NCBI GenBank assembly: GCA_944363525.1
Contig: CALVUF010000003.1
Location: 106,306-170,305 of the forward strand
Source of the DNA: an uncultured Bacilli bacterium
GTDB lineage: Bacteria; Bacillota_I; Bacilli_A; RFN20; CAG-826
Direction of reading: 5' to 3'
DNA length: 64,000 bases
In this document: positions 1 to 8,821 of the stretch, piece after piece
How positions within the stretch are numbered: position 1 is the first letter of the stretch
Layout of the letters: each line of letters starts with the position of its first letter
The notes under the pieces: generated by a model
What the model was told of the DNA's origin: nothing
Database searches by the model: none
What the model saw: the letters and a program-made list of their open reading frames with translations, nothing else
Program-made: the position numbers and the translations under genes

Positions 1-2490
1 ACCGCCATCGCCAATATCCGTTTCTATTTGGATTCCCTTTATGGGGAACCAACCAAACTTAAACAACGGCGAGCCAAGGATTTACTGCGGTTCGTTGGGA
101 TTGAAGATTTAGCTTATAAAAATGTCAATGAATTGAGCGGTGGCCAACGGCAACGAGTTGGGCTGGCCCTTTGCTTATCCGCCAATCCAAAGATTGTTCT
201 AGCCGACGAGCCGACGGGGGCCCTCGACGAGAAGACCGCGGAAGAGGTCATGGGGGTCTTAAAGAAGATTTCCTTAAATCGTTTGGTGGTGGTCGTAAGC
301 CACGATGAAGGATTGGTCTCCTCTTATGCCAATCGGATCATTCGACTTAAGGATGGGAAGATCGTCGATGACCAGATTCTTTCTTCTGCTGATAATGAAG
401 GGCAAGTCTTGGCCTTACGGTTAAGGAAAACAAAATCTATAGCCCGGTCCAGTTGGTTTAGTTTGCTCCATCACGCCTCCCATAATCTTGGCCGAAGGAA
501 AATCCGTTCCTTATTTATGCTGGGATCATTGGTTGCTTCCTTCCTTGGCGTCAGCGCCGGCGTCTATCTGACTGATTCGATTGAGCAGGAGGTCAGCGGG
601 GCTTTCTCCTCTATCGTCCCGCCGGGTCGGATCGTGATGGAGCGGAAAGGCGGTGGGGAGGTCGGCTATGAGGGGCTGACCGCCGCGAGCGAGCTGCAGG
701 TCATGACCTTGCAAGATACTTTTCCTACTCACATCTTAGGATCGGGTTCGACCTTGCTTTTCGACTTTCCGTCTTTGTTCGTATCAGGCGATGACTTTTA
801 TTTCCTAAGAAGTTCCAAACGGGTCTCCTTTCCTTCTTTTTCCGCCCGGAACATAAATGAGTTCCTTTGGCTCGATGAAAGTTATCCCGATGTTTATCCC
901 GGTTTCCCAACCTCCATGGAGCTCGACGACGTGGTTATTGGATTGCCGTTCGCTGACATGGCTTCCCTGTGTTACGACCTGGGGATTGAACGCGATTACG
1001 AAAGCTTGGGTGAACTATGCGGGGAAGGGTTGCTCCGGATGCTGGTTCAACTGGATAACGATGACATCGACTTCCATAATGAGGATCTCTTCTCAGTCGT
1101 GGGGGTAGTGCAAACCCCGGCCCCGTGTCTATACCACCTCAATCGAAAATGGAACGAGGACTATTTCTTAGACCATCTTAATTTCCGTTCTTCAATCAGC
1201 AACGACACCCTGAATCCCCAGTCGGTCTTCGCCCTTCCTTATATCGTTTTGAAGAGCGAGCCCGAAGAGACTTTAGCCGCTTTCCGGCAAGCTGGATTCA
1301 CTGAGGAGATCTGCTTTGATTTCTCTTTGCCAGGATACCTATCTTCCTTAACCAATTACGATTGGGATAACCCCAGCCGCCGAGCCTATCTTTATTCAGT
1401 TAATAATCATAATGTCAGTGTCAACGATACGTTGGCAATCAGCCGACTGGATGGGATTGAAGGCGTTCAACTCATCTCTAACGCCTCCTACTTGTCCTAT
1501 GCCGACAACCTGGTATCCGGCTTTGCCAATGCTTTCTATCTTTCGGCAAATTATGATGATGTGTTCCTAGTAGGCGAAACGGTCTCGAGCCTTTCTAGGG
1601 CCGATCCTCTAACCTCGATCTCTTTGCCTGAAAGTGTTAAAGATGGGAACTATCTTTCCTCGTCCCGGGGCGGATTGCATATCAGCAGCGATTTTTCCTC
1701 TTTAAATCCAAAGGAAATACCGCAAAACCTTGAGGAAATTGTTATTTCTACCAGCCTCGATGCCTTTTGGGGAAGCCCGCAGAACCTTTATGGAGCGATC
1801 GAATATATTGATCCGCTGGGTTCCAATAAACGGAAGGTCGCCTTTTTCGAATTCATTGTTAAAGACGTTATCTCCTGCTCGACCGATACCATCTTCGTTC
1901 CCTCTTTTTGGGTTAACGATTTCTTCGCAACCAAGACAATGACCAGCTCGTTGTCTTTGCTGCCCACGAACGCCGTTCTCTATTCTTCCGAGGGCGAAGA
2001 GACGAACTTGATCGAAAGATTAAGCCAGCAATATCCTGACTATCAATTCGTCAATCCAACTTCGCTGATTGATACCAGTTTCGGTGGGGCGACGGAGTAT
2101 ATTTCGTTGGTGCTGATTGCCTTCTCCTCCATCTTGTTTGTGCTCTCGATCATCGTCTTCGCCTATGCCATTTCCCTCTATTCGATTGAACTGTCGGGTG
2201 AGTGGCGTTACTTCCGCTTGTTAGGTTTGGCCAAATCTGAAGAAAGGCGAGCCCTTTACGCCCTCTGCGTCCTTTTGACCTTGCTCGGGTTGTTGCCCTC
2301 GCTGATTGGCCTCGCGATGGTTGAAATCTTAGGTCATCTTTTCATCGCCTCGGCCTTTGGGACCGCTTCGAAGTTCCGCTTCACTTTCTTGCCATTTATC
2401 GTCATGGTCGGTTTAGCTCTTTTCTTCCTGCTGCTATCGTTTGCCTTGACCCGGCGCAAGGGCGGAGGAACGAATAGGCAAAATTGTTGA
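1..2490 (+). CDS. MacB-like fused ABC ATPase-permease, 5' truncated by window edge
   Basis: The frame is open from base 1, so the gene begins upstream and the Walker A region is missing. Visible are the ABC signature LSGGQRQRV, Walker [13 protein letters not shown] and the H-loop (VVVVSHDE). A first membrane segment follows at about 60 kb-relative base 510-560, then a large extracytoplasmic region of roughly 500 residues, then three C-terminal membrane segments. That is the ATPase-plus-FtsX/MacB-type permease (type VII ABC) arrangement. Such proteins act in the membrane as mechanotransmitters or in export of, or immunity to, peptides; the substrate is unknown. A second protein of the same architecture lies at 29373-31301. 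At least 829 codons are present. Family is confident, function is not. Confidence 0.85.
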   Translation, partial: TAIANIRFYLDSLYGEPTKLKQRRAKDLLRFVGIEDLAYKNVNELSGGQRQRVGLALCLSANPKIVLADEPTGALDEKTAEEVMGVLKKISLNRLVVVVSHDEGLVSSYANRIIRLKDGKIVDDQILSSADNEGQVLALRLRKTKSIARSSWFSLLHHASHNLGRRKIRSLFMLGSLVASFLGVSAGVYLTDSIEQEVSGAFSSIVPPGRIVMERKGGGEVGYEGLTAASELQVMTLQDTFPTHILGSGSTLLFDFPSLFVSGDDFYFLRSSKRVSFPSFSARNINEFLWLDESYPDVYPGFPTSMELDDVVIGLPFADMASLCYDLGIERDYESLGELCGEGLLRMLVQLDNDDIDFHNEDLFSVVGVVQTPAPCLYHLNRKWNEDYFLDHLNFRSSISNDTLNPQSVFALPYIVLKSEPEETLAAFRQAGFTEEICFDFSLPGYLSSLTNYDWDNPSRRAYLYSVNNHNVSVNDTLAISRLDGIEGVQLISNASYLSYADNLVSGFANAFYLSANYDDVFLVGETVSSLSRADPLTSISLPESVKDGNYLSSSRGGLHISSDFSSLNPKEIPQNLEEIVISTSLDAFWGSPQNLYGAIEYIDPLGSNKRKVAFFEFIVKDVISCSTDTIFVPSFWVNDFFATKTMTSSLSLLPTNAVLYSSEGEETNLIERLSQQYPDYQFVNPTSLIDTSFGGATEYISLVLIAFSSILFVLSIIVFAYAISLYSIELSGEWRYFRLLGLAKSEERRALYALCVLLTLLGLLPSLIGLAMVEILGHLFIASAFGTASKFRFTFLPFIVMVGLALFFLLLSFALTRRKGGGTNRQNC

Positions 2491-2573
2491 AAATTTGTTT
2501 AAACCGTTCCGGGTTCGTTGTATATTTACCGCGGTCATTCGATATATCGAAGGCCAGGAAGGTAGAAGGTCTC

Positions 2574-2786
2574 ATGAAGGGAACAGTCAAGATGTTCAAC
2601 AAAGAGAAGGGCTACGGTTTCATCCACGCGGAAGACAACCGTGACTACTTCTTCCACTATTCCGCCCTCATCATGGACGAACCCGATGCTTACAAGATCG
2701 CCGATAAGGGCGAGCACGTCGAGTTCGATGTCCAAGAGTCGGAACGTGGGCCGCGCGCGGCGAACGTTAAGAAAATCGCTGAATAA
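2574..2786 (+). CDS. cold-shock protein, CspA family
   Basis: This 70-residue single cold-shock domain binds single-stranded RNA/DNA and acts as an RNA chaperone. RNP1 (KGYGFIH) and RNP2 (DYFFHYS) are intact. The frame is open further upstream, but the ATG at 2574 gives the canonical MKGTVKMFNKEKGYGFI start and is preceded by an AGAAGG-type Shine-Dalgarno. The C-terminal ANVKKIAE is also typical. It sits alone between the ABC gene and ychF and ends at a strong terminator. Confidence 0.95.
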   Translation: MKGTVKMFNKEKGYGFIHAEDNRDYFFHYSALIMDEPDAYKIADKGEHVEFDVQESERGPRAANVKKIAE

Positions 2787-2807
2787 TTTGCCAAGCACGC
2801 ACTTCTG

Positions 2808-2838
2808 AGCCTTACCTCACCGTAAGGCTTTTCTTTTT
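2808..2838 (+). terminator. Rho-independent terminator of csp
   Basis: An 8-bp stem AGCCTTAC / GTAAGGCT with a 6-nt loop is followed by a T-rich tract (TTTCTTTTT). Confidence 0.9.
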
Positions 2839-2841
2839 CCT

Positions 2842-2871
2842 CTAGTGTTTACACTAGAAAGTGGGTAGAAT
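2842..2871 (+). promoter_or_regulatory. palindrome and -10 box before ychF
   Basis: CTAGTGTTTACACTAG (2842-2857) is a 7-bp-arm inverted repeat with a 2-nt centre. A TAGAAT -10 box lies at 2866-2871. The palindrome occupies the -35 position, so it could be an operator. No good -35 hexamer is visible (TAGTGT at 17-bp spacing is weak). Confidence 0.45.
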
Positions 2872-2899
2872 TGCTTCGCTTTATCCGAGGTCTGTTGTT

Positions 2900-4012
2900 A
2901 TGCCATTAAAAGCCGGTATCGTCGGATTGCCCAACGTCGGCAAATCGACCCTATTCAATGCCATCACCAATTCCCATGTTGAAGCGGCCAATTATCCCTT
3001 CGCCACCATCAAACCCAACACCGGGGTCGTCATCGTCCCCGATGAGCGGCTCGATTTCCTGACCGACCTATTCCATCCCCAAAAGAAGATCAACGCGACT
3101 TTCGAGTTCTATGATATCGCCGGCCTCGTCAAAGGGGCGAGCAAAGGCGAGGGTTTAGGCAACCAATTCCTCGCCGCCATCCGGGAATCGGACGCCATCT
3201 GCGAAGTGGTCCGCTGCTTCGAAAACGATGAGGTCATCCATGTGGAGAATTCGGTCGACCCGGCGCGTGACATCGAGACCATCGATCTCGAGCTCACCAT
3301 GGCTGACCTTGACACCGTCACCAACCGGATCGCCAAGCAAGGGATCAAAGCCCGGGTCGCGCACGATAAGGAAGCGGCCTATGAGATGGCGATCCTTGAG
3401 CCGTTGCAGAAGATCCTTAGCGATGGCCAGCCGGCCCGTTTATGCAAAGAACTCACCGAAGAACAGATCGAATATGCTAGGAAGAAGTTCTTCCTGCTGA
3501 CCCTTAAGCCGATTATCTACGTCGCCAATGTCGCTGACTCGGATTACATGGACCTCGATTCCTGCGCCCATTATCAAACCGTCAAGCGGATCGCCGAAAG
3601 CCAAGGCGCCCAATGCATCCCGGTCAGCTGCGAAATCGAATACGAGATCTCCCAGATCCAAGACCCGGACGAACGGAAGGAATTCCTCGATACCCTCGGG
3701 GCCAAGGAATCGGGGCTCGATAAACTGGTTAAGGCTTGCTATAAGCTCCTTAACCTCTCGACCTTCTTCACCTGCGGGACCGATGAATGCCGGGCTTGGA
3801 CCTTCCATAACGGCATGACCGCCCCCGAATGCGCCGGCATCATCCATACCGATTTTCAGAAAGGGTTCATCAAAGCCGAGGTCTATGACTTTGAGGACTT
3901 GAAGGAACTCGGTTCGGAAGCGGCCGTCAAGGAAGCCGGCAAGCTCCGGATGGAAGGGAAGGATTATCGGATGAAAGACGGCGACTGCGTCTTCTTCCGC
4001 TTCAACGTATGA
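2900..4012 (+). CDS. ychF: redox-regulated ATPase/GTPase YchF (OLA1)
   Basis: 370 residues, the normal length for YchF, a ribosome-associated Obg-family P-loop NTPase. Motif G1 is GLPNVGKST, followed by [12 protein letters not shown] and the G3 segment [17 protein letters not shown]. The C-terminal TGS-like region ([12 protein letters not shown]) ends in [11 protein letters not shown]. The frame is open from a GTG at 2861, but the ATG at 2900 gives the conserved [12 protein letters not shown] start with GAGG upstream. It overlaps ispF by 4 bp (ATGA), implying translational coupling. Confidence 0.95.
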   Translation: MPLKAGIVGLPNVGKSTLFNAITNSHVEAANYPFATIKPNTGVVIVPDERLDFLTDLFHPQKKINATFEFYDIAGLVKGASKGEGLGNQFLAAIRESDAICEVVRCFENDEVIHVENSVDPARDIETIDLELTMADLDTVTNRIAKQGIKARVAHDKEAAYEMAILEPLQKILSDGQPARLCKELTEEQIEYARKKFFLLTLKPIIYVANVADSDYMDLDSCAHYQTVKRIAESQGAQCIPVSCEIEYEISQIQDPDERKEFLDTLGAKESGLDKLVKACYKLLNLSTFFTCGTDECRAWTFHNGMTAPECAGIIHTDFQKGFIKAEVYDFEDLKELGSEAAVKEAGKLRMEGKDYRMKDGDCVFFRFNV

Positions 4013-4500
4013 ATAAGTTCCGAATCGGCTATGGGGAAGATATCCATCGGCTGGTCGAGGGAAGGAAACTGATCCTTGGGGGCATCGAAATCCCCTTTGA
4101 GAAAGGGCTTCTCGGCCATAGCGACGCCGATTGCCTCCTCCATGCCTTGATGGATTCATTGCTCGGGGCCTTGGCCCTGGGGGACATCGGACTCTATTTC
4201 CCGCCTGATGACCCAACCTACGAAGGGGCCGATTCGACTAAGTTATTGGCCAAAGTCAAAGCCTTGGTCGACGAGTCCGGCTATGCCATCTCCAACGTCG
4301 ACTTATTGCTCTTCGCCGAGCAGCCCAAACTGAAACCCTATCGCGAGCAAATTCGAAGACACATCGCTTCGTTATTAGGCCTAGCCCTCGATCAAGTCGG
4401 CTTCCAAGCCATGAGCAACGAAGGGCTCGACGCGGTGGGGGAAGGAAAAGCCATCCGCGCGGTCAGCACCGTCTTGCTGGAAAGGAAAGAAAATGAATAA
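4009..4500 (+). CDS. ispF: 2-C-methyl-D-erythritol 2,4-cyclodiphosphate synthase
   Basis: 163 residues. It makes 2-C-methyl-D-erythritol 2,4-cyclodiphosphate in the MEP isoprenoid pathway. The start RIGYGEDIHRL (metal-binding D/H) and GHSDADCLLHALMDSLLGALALGDIG are diagnostic. The companion gene ispD is at 22330-23016. The gene overlaps ychF by 4 bp and argS by 8 bp. Confidence 0.96.
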   Translation: MNKFRIGYGEDIHRLVEGRKLILGGIEIPFEKGLLGHSDADCLLHALMDSLLGALALGDIGLYFPPDDPTYEGADSTKLLAKVKALVDESGYAISNVDLLLFAEQPKLKPYREQIRRHIASLLGLALDQVGFQAMSNEGLDAVGEGKAIRAVSTVLLERKENE

Positions 4501-6115
4501 CCAGGATTCCTTGAAACAATCGCTCATTGAGGCCCTCGGGGCCTATGGGCTTAGCCTAAACCCTGAGGATATCGTCATCGAGACGAGCAAAGACCCAAGC
4601 CATGGAGACTATTCGACCAACTCGGCTTTGAAATTCGCCAAGCGGCTTAACAAGAATCCCCGCGAATTGGCATTAGCCCTCCAAAAAGACCTCAGCAATC
4701 CCAATGTCGACCACATCGAAGTGGCCGGCCCGGGGTTCATCAATTTCTTCATGAAAAAAGACGCCCTTCAAGGGATCATCAAGAAGATCTTCGACGAAGG
4801 CGATAAGTTCGGTAGGAGCCCGCGGAACGGGAAGAAGATCGACGTCGAGTTCGTTTCGGCCAACCCGACCGGCGACCTCCACCTTGGCCATACCCGGATC
4901 GCGGTGGTTGGCGACGTCATCTCCAATCTGCTTGATTGGGCTGGCTATGACGTGACCCGCGAATACTATCTCAACGACTGCGGCAACCAGGTCGAGCACC
5001 TTGGCCATTCGATCCGCGGCCGTTACCACGAACTGTTCGGTGAGCCGTTGTCGCTTGATGAAGACGATTATCACGGGACCGACCTCATCAAGATCGCCCA
5101 GTCGATCAAAGACCAATATGGCGATAAGTACCTCGCCGATAACCAGGAATCGCATGATTTCTTCATCCATTATGGGATCGAGGCCGAACTCGACAAGATC
5201 AAGAAAGACCTCGCCGATTTCGAAGTCCGTTTCGACGTCTTCTCCTATGAATCGAACATCCGGAAGGGCAATGCCATCGAGAAGACGATGGAGGAATTAG
5301 CCCCCTATATCTACGAGCAGGATGGGGCCAAATACCTCAAGACCAGCGAGTTCTTAGACGATAAGGACCGGCCGATCGTCAAAAGCAATGGGCAATATAC
5401 CTACTTCATGCCCGATATCTGCTACCACTACGACAAGATGAGCCGGGGGTTCGATCTGCTGATCGACGTCCTCGGGGCCGATCACCACGGCTATATCAAC
5501 CGGATGAAGTCGGCCTTGATGATGAAAGGCTATCCGGCCTCTTGCTTAGAGGTCGAATTGGTCCAAGTCGTCCGGACTTTCCGCGATGGGGCGGAAGTGA
5601 AGATGAGCAAACGGACCGGCAAAGCCATCACCCATCGGGAATTGGTGGCCGAAGTCGGCAAAGACGCCGTCCGTTACCTCTTCGCCGAGCGGAGCCAATC
5701 CTCCCATCTCGACTTCGATTATAACTTAGCGATGGACCAAAGCTCGGCCAACCCGGTCTTCTACGCCCAATACGCCCATGCCCGTTGCTGCTCCTTGCTT
5801 AGCTTAGGGAGCGATATCGCCATCGATGAGTCGGGCAAAGGGTTAGACAGTGAGCAGGAAGCCGCCATCTTAAAGCACCTCGCTTCCTTCCCCGCTAGCC
5901 TAGCCAGCTTTGCTGAGGAACGGGCGCCCCATAAGCTTTGCGCCTATATCCATAAACTGGCCGAACTCATCCACGAATATTACGCCAAGACCCGGATCAT
6001 CGATCGGAATAACATTTCGTTGACTTCCTCCCATCTTGCGCTTATAAAAGCCTGTGAGATCGTTCTAAAGAACGCCCTCTCCCTCCTCGGCGTATCCGCC
6101 CCGAGCAAAATGTGA
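4493..6115 (+). CDS. argS: arginyl-tRNA synthetase
   Basis: 540-residue class I aminoacyl-tRNA synthetase. The order is an N-terminal tRNA-recognition domain, SANPTGDLHLGHTR (the HIGH-like signature), VKMSKRTG (the KMSKS-like loop) and a helical DALR anticodon-binding domain near the C-terminus ending in LLGV. It starts 8 bp inside ispF. No T-box leader is visible, and it is probably transcribed from upstream of ychF. Confidence 0.96.
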   Translation: MNNQDSLKQSLIEALGAYGLSLNPEDIVIETSKDPSHGDYSTNSALKFAKRLNKNPRELALALQKDLSNPNVDHIEVAGPGFINFFMKKDALQGIIKKIFDEGDKFGRSPRNGKKIDVEFVSANPTGDLHLGHTRIAVVGDVISNLLDWAGYDVTREYYLNDCGNQVEHLGHSIRGRYHELFGEPLSLDEDDYHGTDLIKIAQSIKDQYGDKYLADNQESHDFFIHYGIEAELDKIKKDLADFEVRFDVFSYESNIRKGNAIEKTMEELAPYIYEQDGAKYLKTSEFLDDKDRPIVKSNGQYTYFMPDICYHYDKMSRGFDLLIDVLGADHHGYINRMKSALMMKGYPASCLEVELVQVVRTFRDGAEVKMSKRTGKAITHRELVAEVGKDAVRYLFAERSQSSHLDFDYNLAMDQSSANPVFYAQYAHARCCSLLSLGSDIAIDESGKGLDSEQEAAILKHLASFPASLASFAEERAPHKLCAYIHKLAELIHEYYAKTRIIDRNNISLTSSHLALIKACEIVLKNALSLLGVSAPSKM

Positions 6116-6139
6116 TTATCAGGAGATAACAATAAAACC

Positions 6140-6571
6140 ATGAACGACAAACTTTCCATGATCGAGGCCGCGACCGAAATCATCACCGCCGCCTCCGAGC
6201 CGATGAAGTTCGAAGACCTTTGGACAAAGGTTAAGGAAGCCTGCGGCATCAGCGCTGACGAAGAAGCTTCCCGGATCGGCCATTTCTACACTGACCTTTC
6301 CCTCTCCGGCTCCTTGCTTTGCTTAGCCAACAACACCTGGGACCTCAAATCCCGTCATAAGTATTCGCCTGACGACGTCAGCGAGGTCTACCAGGATATG
6401 GAGGAAAGCGCCGATCTCTCGGAAACCGACATCAAGGAAAACGAGGATTATGACAAATCGGTCGGCGGTCAGCCCACCAACCAAAGCAGCGAATGGGATT
6501 CCCCCGATGATGGTGAGGAGAAGAACGAAGGCGAGTTCAATTCCTATTCTTCCGAACAAAACAACGACTAA
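6140..6571 (+). CDS. rpoE: DNA-directed RNA polymerase delta subunit
   Basis: 143 residues. The N-terminal 75 residues form the HARE-HTH domain (SMIEAATEIITAASEPMKF...DEEASRIGHFYTDLSLSG), and the rest is an Asp/Glu-rich disordered tail. This is the Firmicutes-specific delta subunit, which speeds recycling of RNA polymerase and modulates initiation. Spacing from argS is 24 bp, with an AGGAGA Shine-Dalgarno. The gene ends 21 bp before a terminator. Confidence 0.93.
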   Translation: MNDKLSMIEAATEIITAASEPMKFEDLWTKVKEACGISADEEASRIGHFYTDLSLSGSLLCLANNTWDLKSRHKYSPDDVSEVYQDMEESADLSETDIKENEDYDKSVGGQPTNQSSEWDSPDDGEEKNEGEFNSYSSEQNND

Positions 6572-6592
6572 TCCAATTAATCGCAGAAAACT

Positions 6593-6615
6593 TCGGCTCT
6601 ATGAGCCGATTTTTT
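6593..6615 (+). terminator. terminator after rpoE
   Basis: Perfect TCGGCTC / GAGCCGA stem with a 3-nt loop, followed by TTTTTT. It closes the ychF-ispF-argS-rpoE unit. An ATG inside the stem (6601) opens the next reading frame but is not a plausible start. Confidence 0.93.
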
Positions 6616-6621
6616 CTTTCT

Positions 6622-6650
6622 TTGCTTTCCTTCTTTTCGGTTGCTATAGT
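6622..6650 (+). promoter_or_regulatory. promoter of the DHH gene, short leader
   Basis: TTGCTT (6622-6627), 17 bp, then TATAGT (6645-6650) with the extended TGC immediately before it. The start codon is only 13 nt further on and has no Shine-Dalgarno, so the transcript should be nearly leaderless. Confidence 0.65.
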
Positions 6651-6663
6651 TATCGGCTTCCCT

Positions 6664-7632
6664 ATGCAGAAGTACAAAGAGTTGTTCGACATAATCGCTT
6701 CCTACCCGCGAATCCTCATCTACGGCCATAGCCTGCCGGATGGGGATTGCTATGGTTGTCAGATCGGCTTACGGAATGTTTTGCGGAAGGCTTTCCCAAA
6801 GAAAGAAATCTACGCAATCGGGACGGGAATCCCGCAATTCGCCGCTTATTTTGGCGAAATGGATGTGGTCCCGGATGATAAAATCCCCGGTTCTTTAGGC
6901 GTCTTGGTCGATGTCTCCTGCCTTCGGCGGGTGGAAAAGGAATCGGTCAACCGCTGCGCCGCCTGGATTAAATTCGACCACCATACGCCACATGACAATG
7001 AGCCCTTCCCTTATCCGATGGCCTTAGAGCCCGAACGGGTCTCCTGCGCCGAGGTGGTGGTTGACTTCTGCCTTGACAACAAACTGTATATCCCCCCGTC
7101 GGCCGCGGCCGCCTTCTATCTTGGCATCCTGACCGATTCGGGCCACTTCGCTTTCCATGGGACGACCCATCACACTCTGTATTTGGCTAGCGTCCTCATC
7201 AAGCAAGGGATCGATCCGAAGAAAGTTATCGAGTATGCTTTTTATCAGCCACCGGAGGTCCGGCGTTACATCGCTTATTTGAAGAAGCAGGCTCAATTCG
7301 ATAACGGGGTGACCTATGCTTATATGAAGCCGAGCGATTGGGACGCTTTTGGAATTAGCTTTAAGCAAGCCGGGGACCTGGTTAATTGCTTAGCCGGAAT
7401 GAACCGTTGCAAAGTTTATTGCCTATTCACTGAGGATAAGAACGGGGTGGTTCGGGTCGAATTAAGAAGCAATCAAAACTATGAGGTCCAGCCGATCGCC
7501 GCCAGTTTCGGCGGCGGGGGCCACCGTTTCGCCGCCGGGATCGATTACGACAAGGCCGAAGATTGCCCGACCCAAGCGATTATCGATGCCTGCGCGAGCG
7601 CGAGTCTTTATAATGAAAAGACGGAGGAATAA
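6664..7632 (+). CDS. DHH-family phosphoesterase, NrnA-like (oligoribonuclease / pAp phosphatase)
   Basis: 322 residues, cytoplasmic. N-terminal DHH domain: YGHSLPDGDCYG (motif I), LVDVSCL (II), KFDHHTPHDN (III, the DHH triad) and YLGILTDSGHF (IV). The C-terminal DHHA1 domain carries ASFGGGGHRFAAGI. NrnA-type enzymes degrade nanoRNAs and dephosphorylate 3'-phosphoadenosine 5'-phosphate. The ATG at 6664 is chosen because the earlier in-frame ATG (6601) lies inside the rpoE terminator. A CysQ-like phosphatase follows 3 bp later, and both may act on pAp. Confidence 0.88.
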   Translation: MQKYKELFDIIASYPRILIYGHSLPDGDCYGCQIGLRNVLRKAFPKKEIYAIGTGIPQFAAYFGEMDVVPDDKIPGSLGVLVDVSCLRRVEKESVNRCAAWIKFDHHTPHDNEPFPYPMALEPERVSCAEVVVDFCLDNKLYIPPSAAAAFYLGILTDSGHFAFHGTTHHTLYLASVLIKQGIDPKKVIEYAFYQPPEVRRYIAYLKKQAQFDNGVTYAYMKPSDWDAFGISFKQAGDLVNCLAGMNRCKVYCLFTEDKNGVVRVELRSNQNYEVQPIAASFGGGGHRFAAGIDYDKAEDCPTQAIIDACASASLYNEKTEE

Positions 7633-7635
7633 ACG

Positions 7636-8424
7636 ATGTACGAACAATATTTAGCTGCCCTCAAAGAGGCCTTACCCCAAAGCCGGGAATTGATCATGGA
7701 GGTTTACCATACCGATTTCGCGGTCGAGATCAAAGACGATGACTCGCCGGTCACCAAGGCCGATAAGGCAAATGATGCTTTCTTACGGGATTTCCTTTCC
7801 AAGCGCTTCCCCGATATCGGCTTCCTGACCGAGGAAAGCATGGATACTAAGGAACGGCTCCATCAAAAGGCCATCTGGATCATCGATCCGGTCGATGGGA
7901 CGAGCGAATTCGTCCACCGAACGGGGGAATTCACCGTCAATATTGCCCTTTGCGTCGATCATGAGATCGTCCTCGGCGTGATTTACGCCCCGGTTCTGAA
8001 TCGCCTTTACTATGCCATCAAAGGGCAAGGGGCCTATGTTGAGCAGGACTTCAAGGATCCAGTTCGAATCCATGTCAGCGACAAAGACTTTGACTTAAAG
8101 GCCGTGCGGTCGATCTCCCATTTCAACGAGAAAGAAAAAGCCTTCATGGAACGGAATAAGGAGAAATTCAGTGGCGAAGCGACCCCGGTGGGGGCGGCCC
8201 TGAAGTTCGCTTATTTAGCTGAAGGCAAATTCGATTTCTATATCCGCATCTCCGGTGGGACCAAGGAATGGGACGTCGCTTCCGGCGATTTGATCCTTTC
8301 GGAAGCCGGCGGGGTTATGGTCGAGCCCGACGGATCCCATCTGACCTACAACCGGGAAGACGTCTATAACCGGAATGGCTATGTGATGGCCAATAAGGAA
8401 AGCAACTTATTACTGGGGATGTGA
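7636..8424 (+). CDS. inositol monophosphatase superfamily, CysQ-like 3'(2'),5'-bisphosphate nucleotidase
   Basis: 262 residues. Metal-binding motifs in order: TEESMD (Glu of motif A), WIIDPVDGTSEFVH (the DPxDGT motif) and KEWDVASGDLILSEAGG (C-terminal WD motif). The KEWD variant and the overall length favour CysQ over inositol phosphatase. The likely reaction is pAp to AMP plus phosphate. It lies 3 bp after the NrnA-like gene and overlaps the convergent NifU-like gene by 15 bp. Confidence 0.85.
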   Translation: MYEQYLAALKEALPQSRELIMEVYHTDFAVEIKDDDSPVTKADKANDAFLRDFLSKRFPDIGFLTEESMDTKERLHQKAIWIIDPVDGTSEFVHRTGEFTVNIALCVDHEIVLGVIYAPVLNRLYYAIKGQGAYVEQDFKDPVRIHVSDKDFDLKAVRSISHFNEKEKAFMERNKEKFSGEATPVGAALKFAYLAEGKFDFYIRISGGTKEWDVASGDLILSEAGGVMVEPDGSHLTYNREDVYNRNGYVMANKESNLLLGM

Positions 8425-8709
8425 GCTGGCCGCTTCTTTCCGCTTCAAATACTCTTCCATCATATCGGCCGGGACGTCGGTGGCTTTGACCGCCATGACG
8501 CCGGGGACTTCTTCCATGACGATGATCTCGACCCCGGCCGAGATGTCGTCATTGGCCAAAACGCAGCCTTCGCAAGCCCCGACCATCGCCACGTAGACGA
8601 TGCCGTCGCGGAAGCCGATGTAATCGATGTCGCCCCCATCCCGGCGGAGGAAGGGACGGATTTTATCTAGAGTCGCCTGAACGGCTTTTTCGATGTCTTC
8701 AGTATTCAT
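8410..8709 (-). CDS. NifU C-terminal-domain protein (Fe-S scaffold/carrier)
   Basis: 99 residues. The NifU-like domain runs almost the full length, with RPFLRRDGGDIDYIGF and the cluster-binding pair GACEGCVLA (CxxC). It carries Fe-S clusters for delivery to apoproteins. The frame is open upstream, but MNTEDIEKAV (ATG at 8709) is the natural start. A near-consensus promoter leaves only about 10 nt between the -10 box and the ATG. The 3' end overlaps the convergent phosphatase gene. Confidence 0.9.
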   Translation of the reverse strand: MNTEDIEKAVQATLDKIRPFLRRDGGDIDYIGFRDGIVYVAMVGACEGCVLANDDISAGVEIIVMEEVPGVMAVKATDVPADMMEEYLKRKEAASSHPQ

Positions 8710-8719
8710 AACGGAGGGA

Positions 8720-8748
8720 ATTGTAGGAGGCTCGATTAACCTTTGCAA
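8720..8748 (-). promoter_or_regulatory. promoter of the NifU-like gene, leaderless type
   Basis: On the minus strand TTGCAA (8748-8743), exactly 17 bp, then TACAAT (8725-8720). Ten bases separate TACAAT from the ATG, so the 5' UTR should be only a few nucleotides and carries no Shine-Dalgarno. Confidence 0.8.
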
Positions 8749-8765
8749 ATATTTCGCATGCTATT

Positions 8766-8798
8766 TTCCTTCTTTAAGAAGGAAGAAACCCCTATAAT
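8766..8798 (+). promoter_or_regulatory. palindrome and -10 box before the M3 peptidase
   Basis: TTCCTTCTTTAAGAAGGAA (8766-8784) has 9-bp arms around one central base. TATAAT follows at 8793-8798. The palindrome covers the -35 position, and a related one (TTCCTTATTAAGGAA) occupies the same place before the gene at 26168. An AAAGGAGA Shine-Dalgarno precedes the ATG. Confidence 0.6.
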
Positions 8799-8821
8799 CA
8801 CAGGGCTTAAAGGAGATTTAT

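Noticed and set aside
2861..2899. Upstream GTG start for ychF at 2861
   Set aside because: The extra 13 residues are not family-like, and the stretch contains the probable -10 box.
3440..4216. Long antisense frames inside ychF, metK, pgcA and other core genes
   Set aside because: They are shadows caused by codon bias in the real genes; compositions are implausible and no start signals are present.
6601..6663. ATG at 6601 as the start of the DHH protein
   Set aside because: It lies within the rpoE terminator hairpin, and the encoded N-terminus is run-on sequence absent from NrnA-like proteins.
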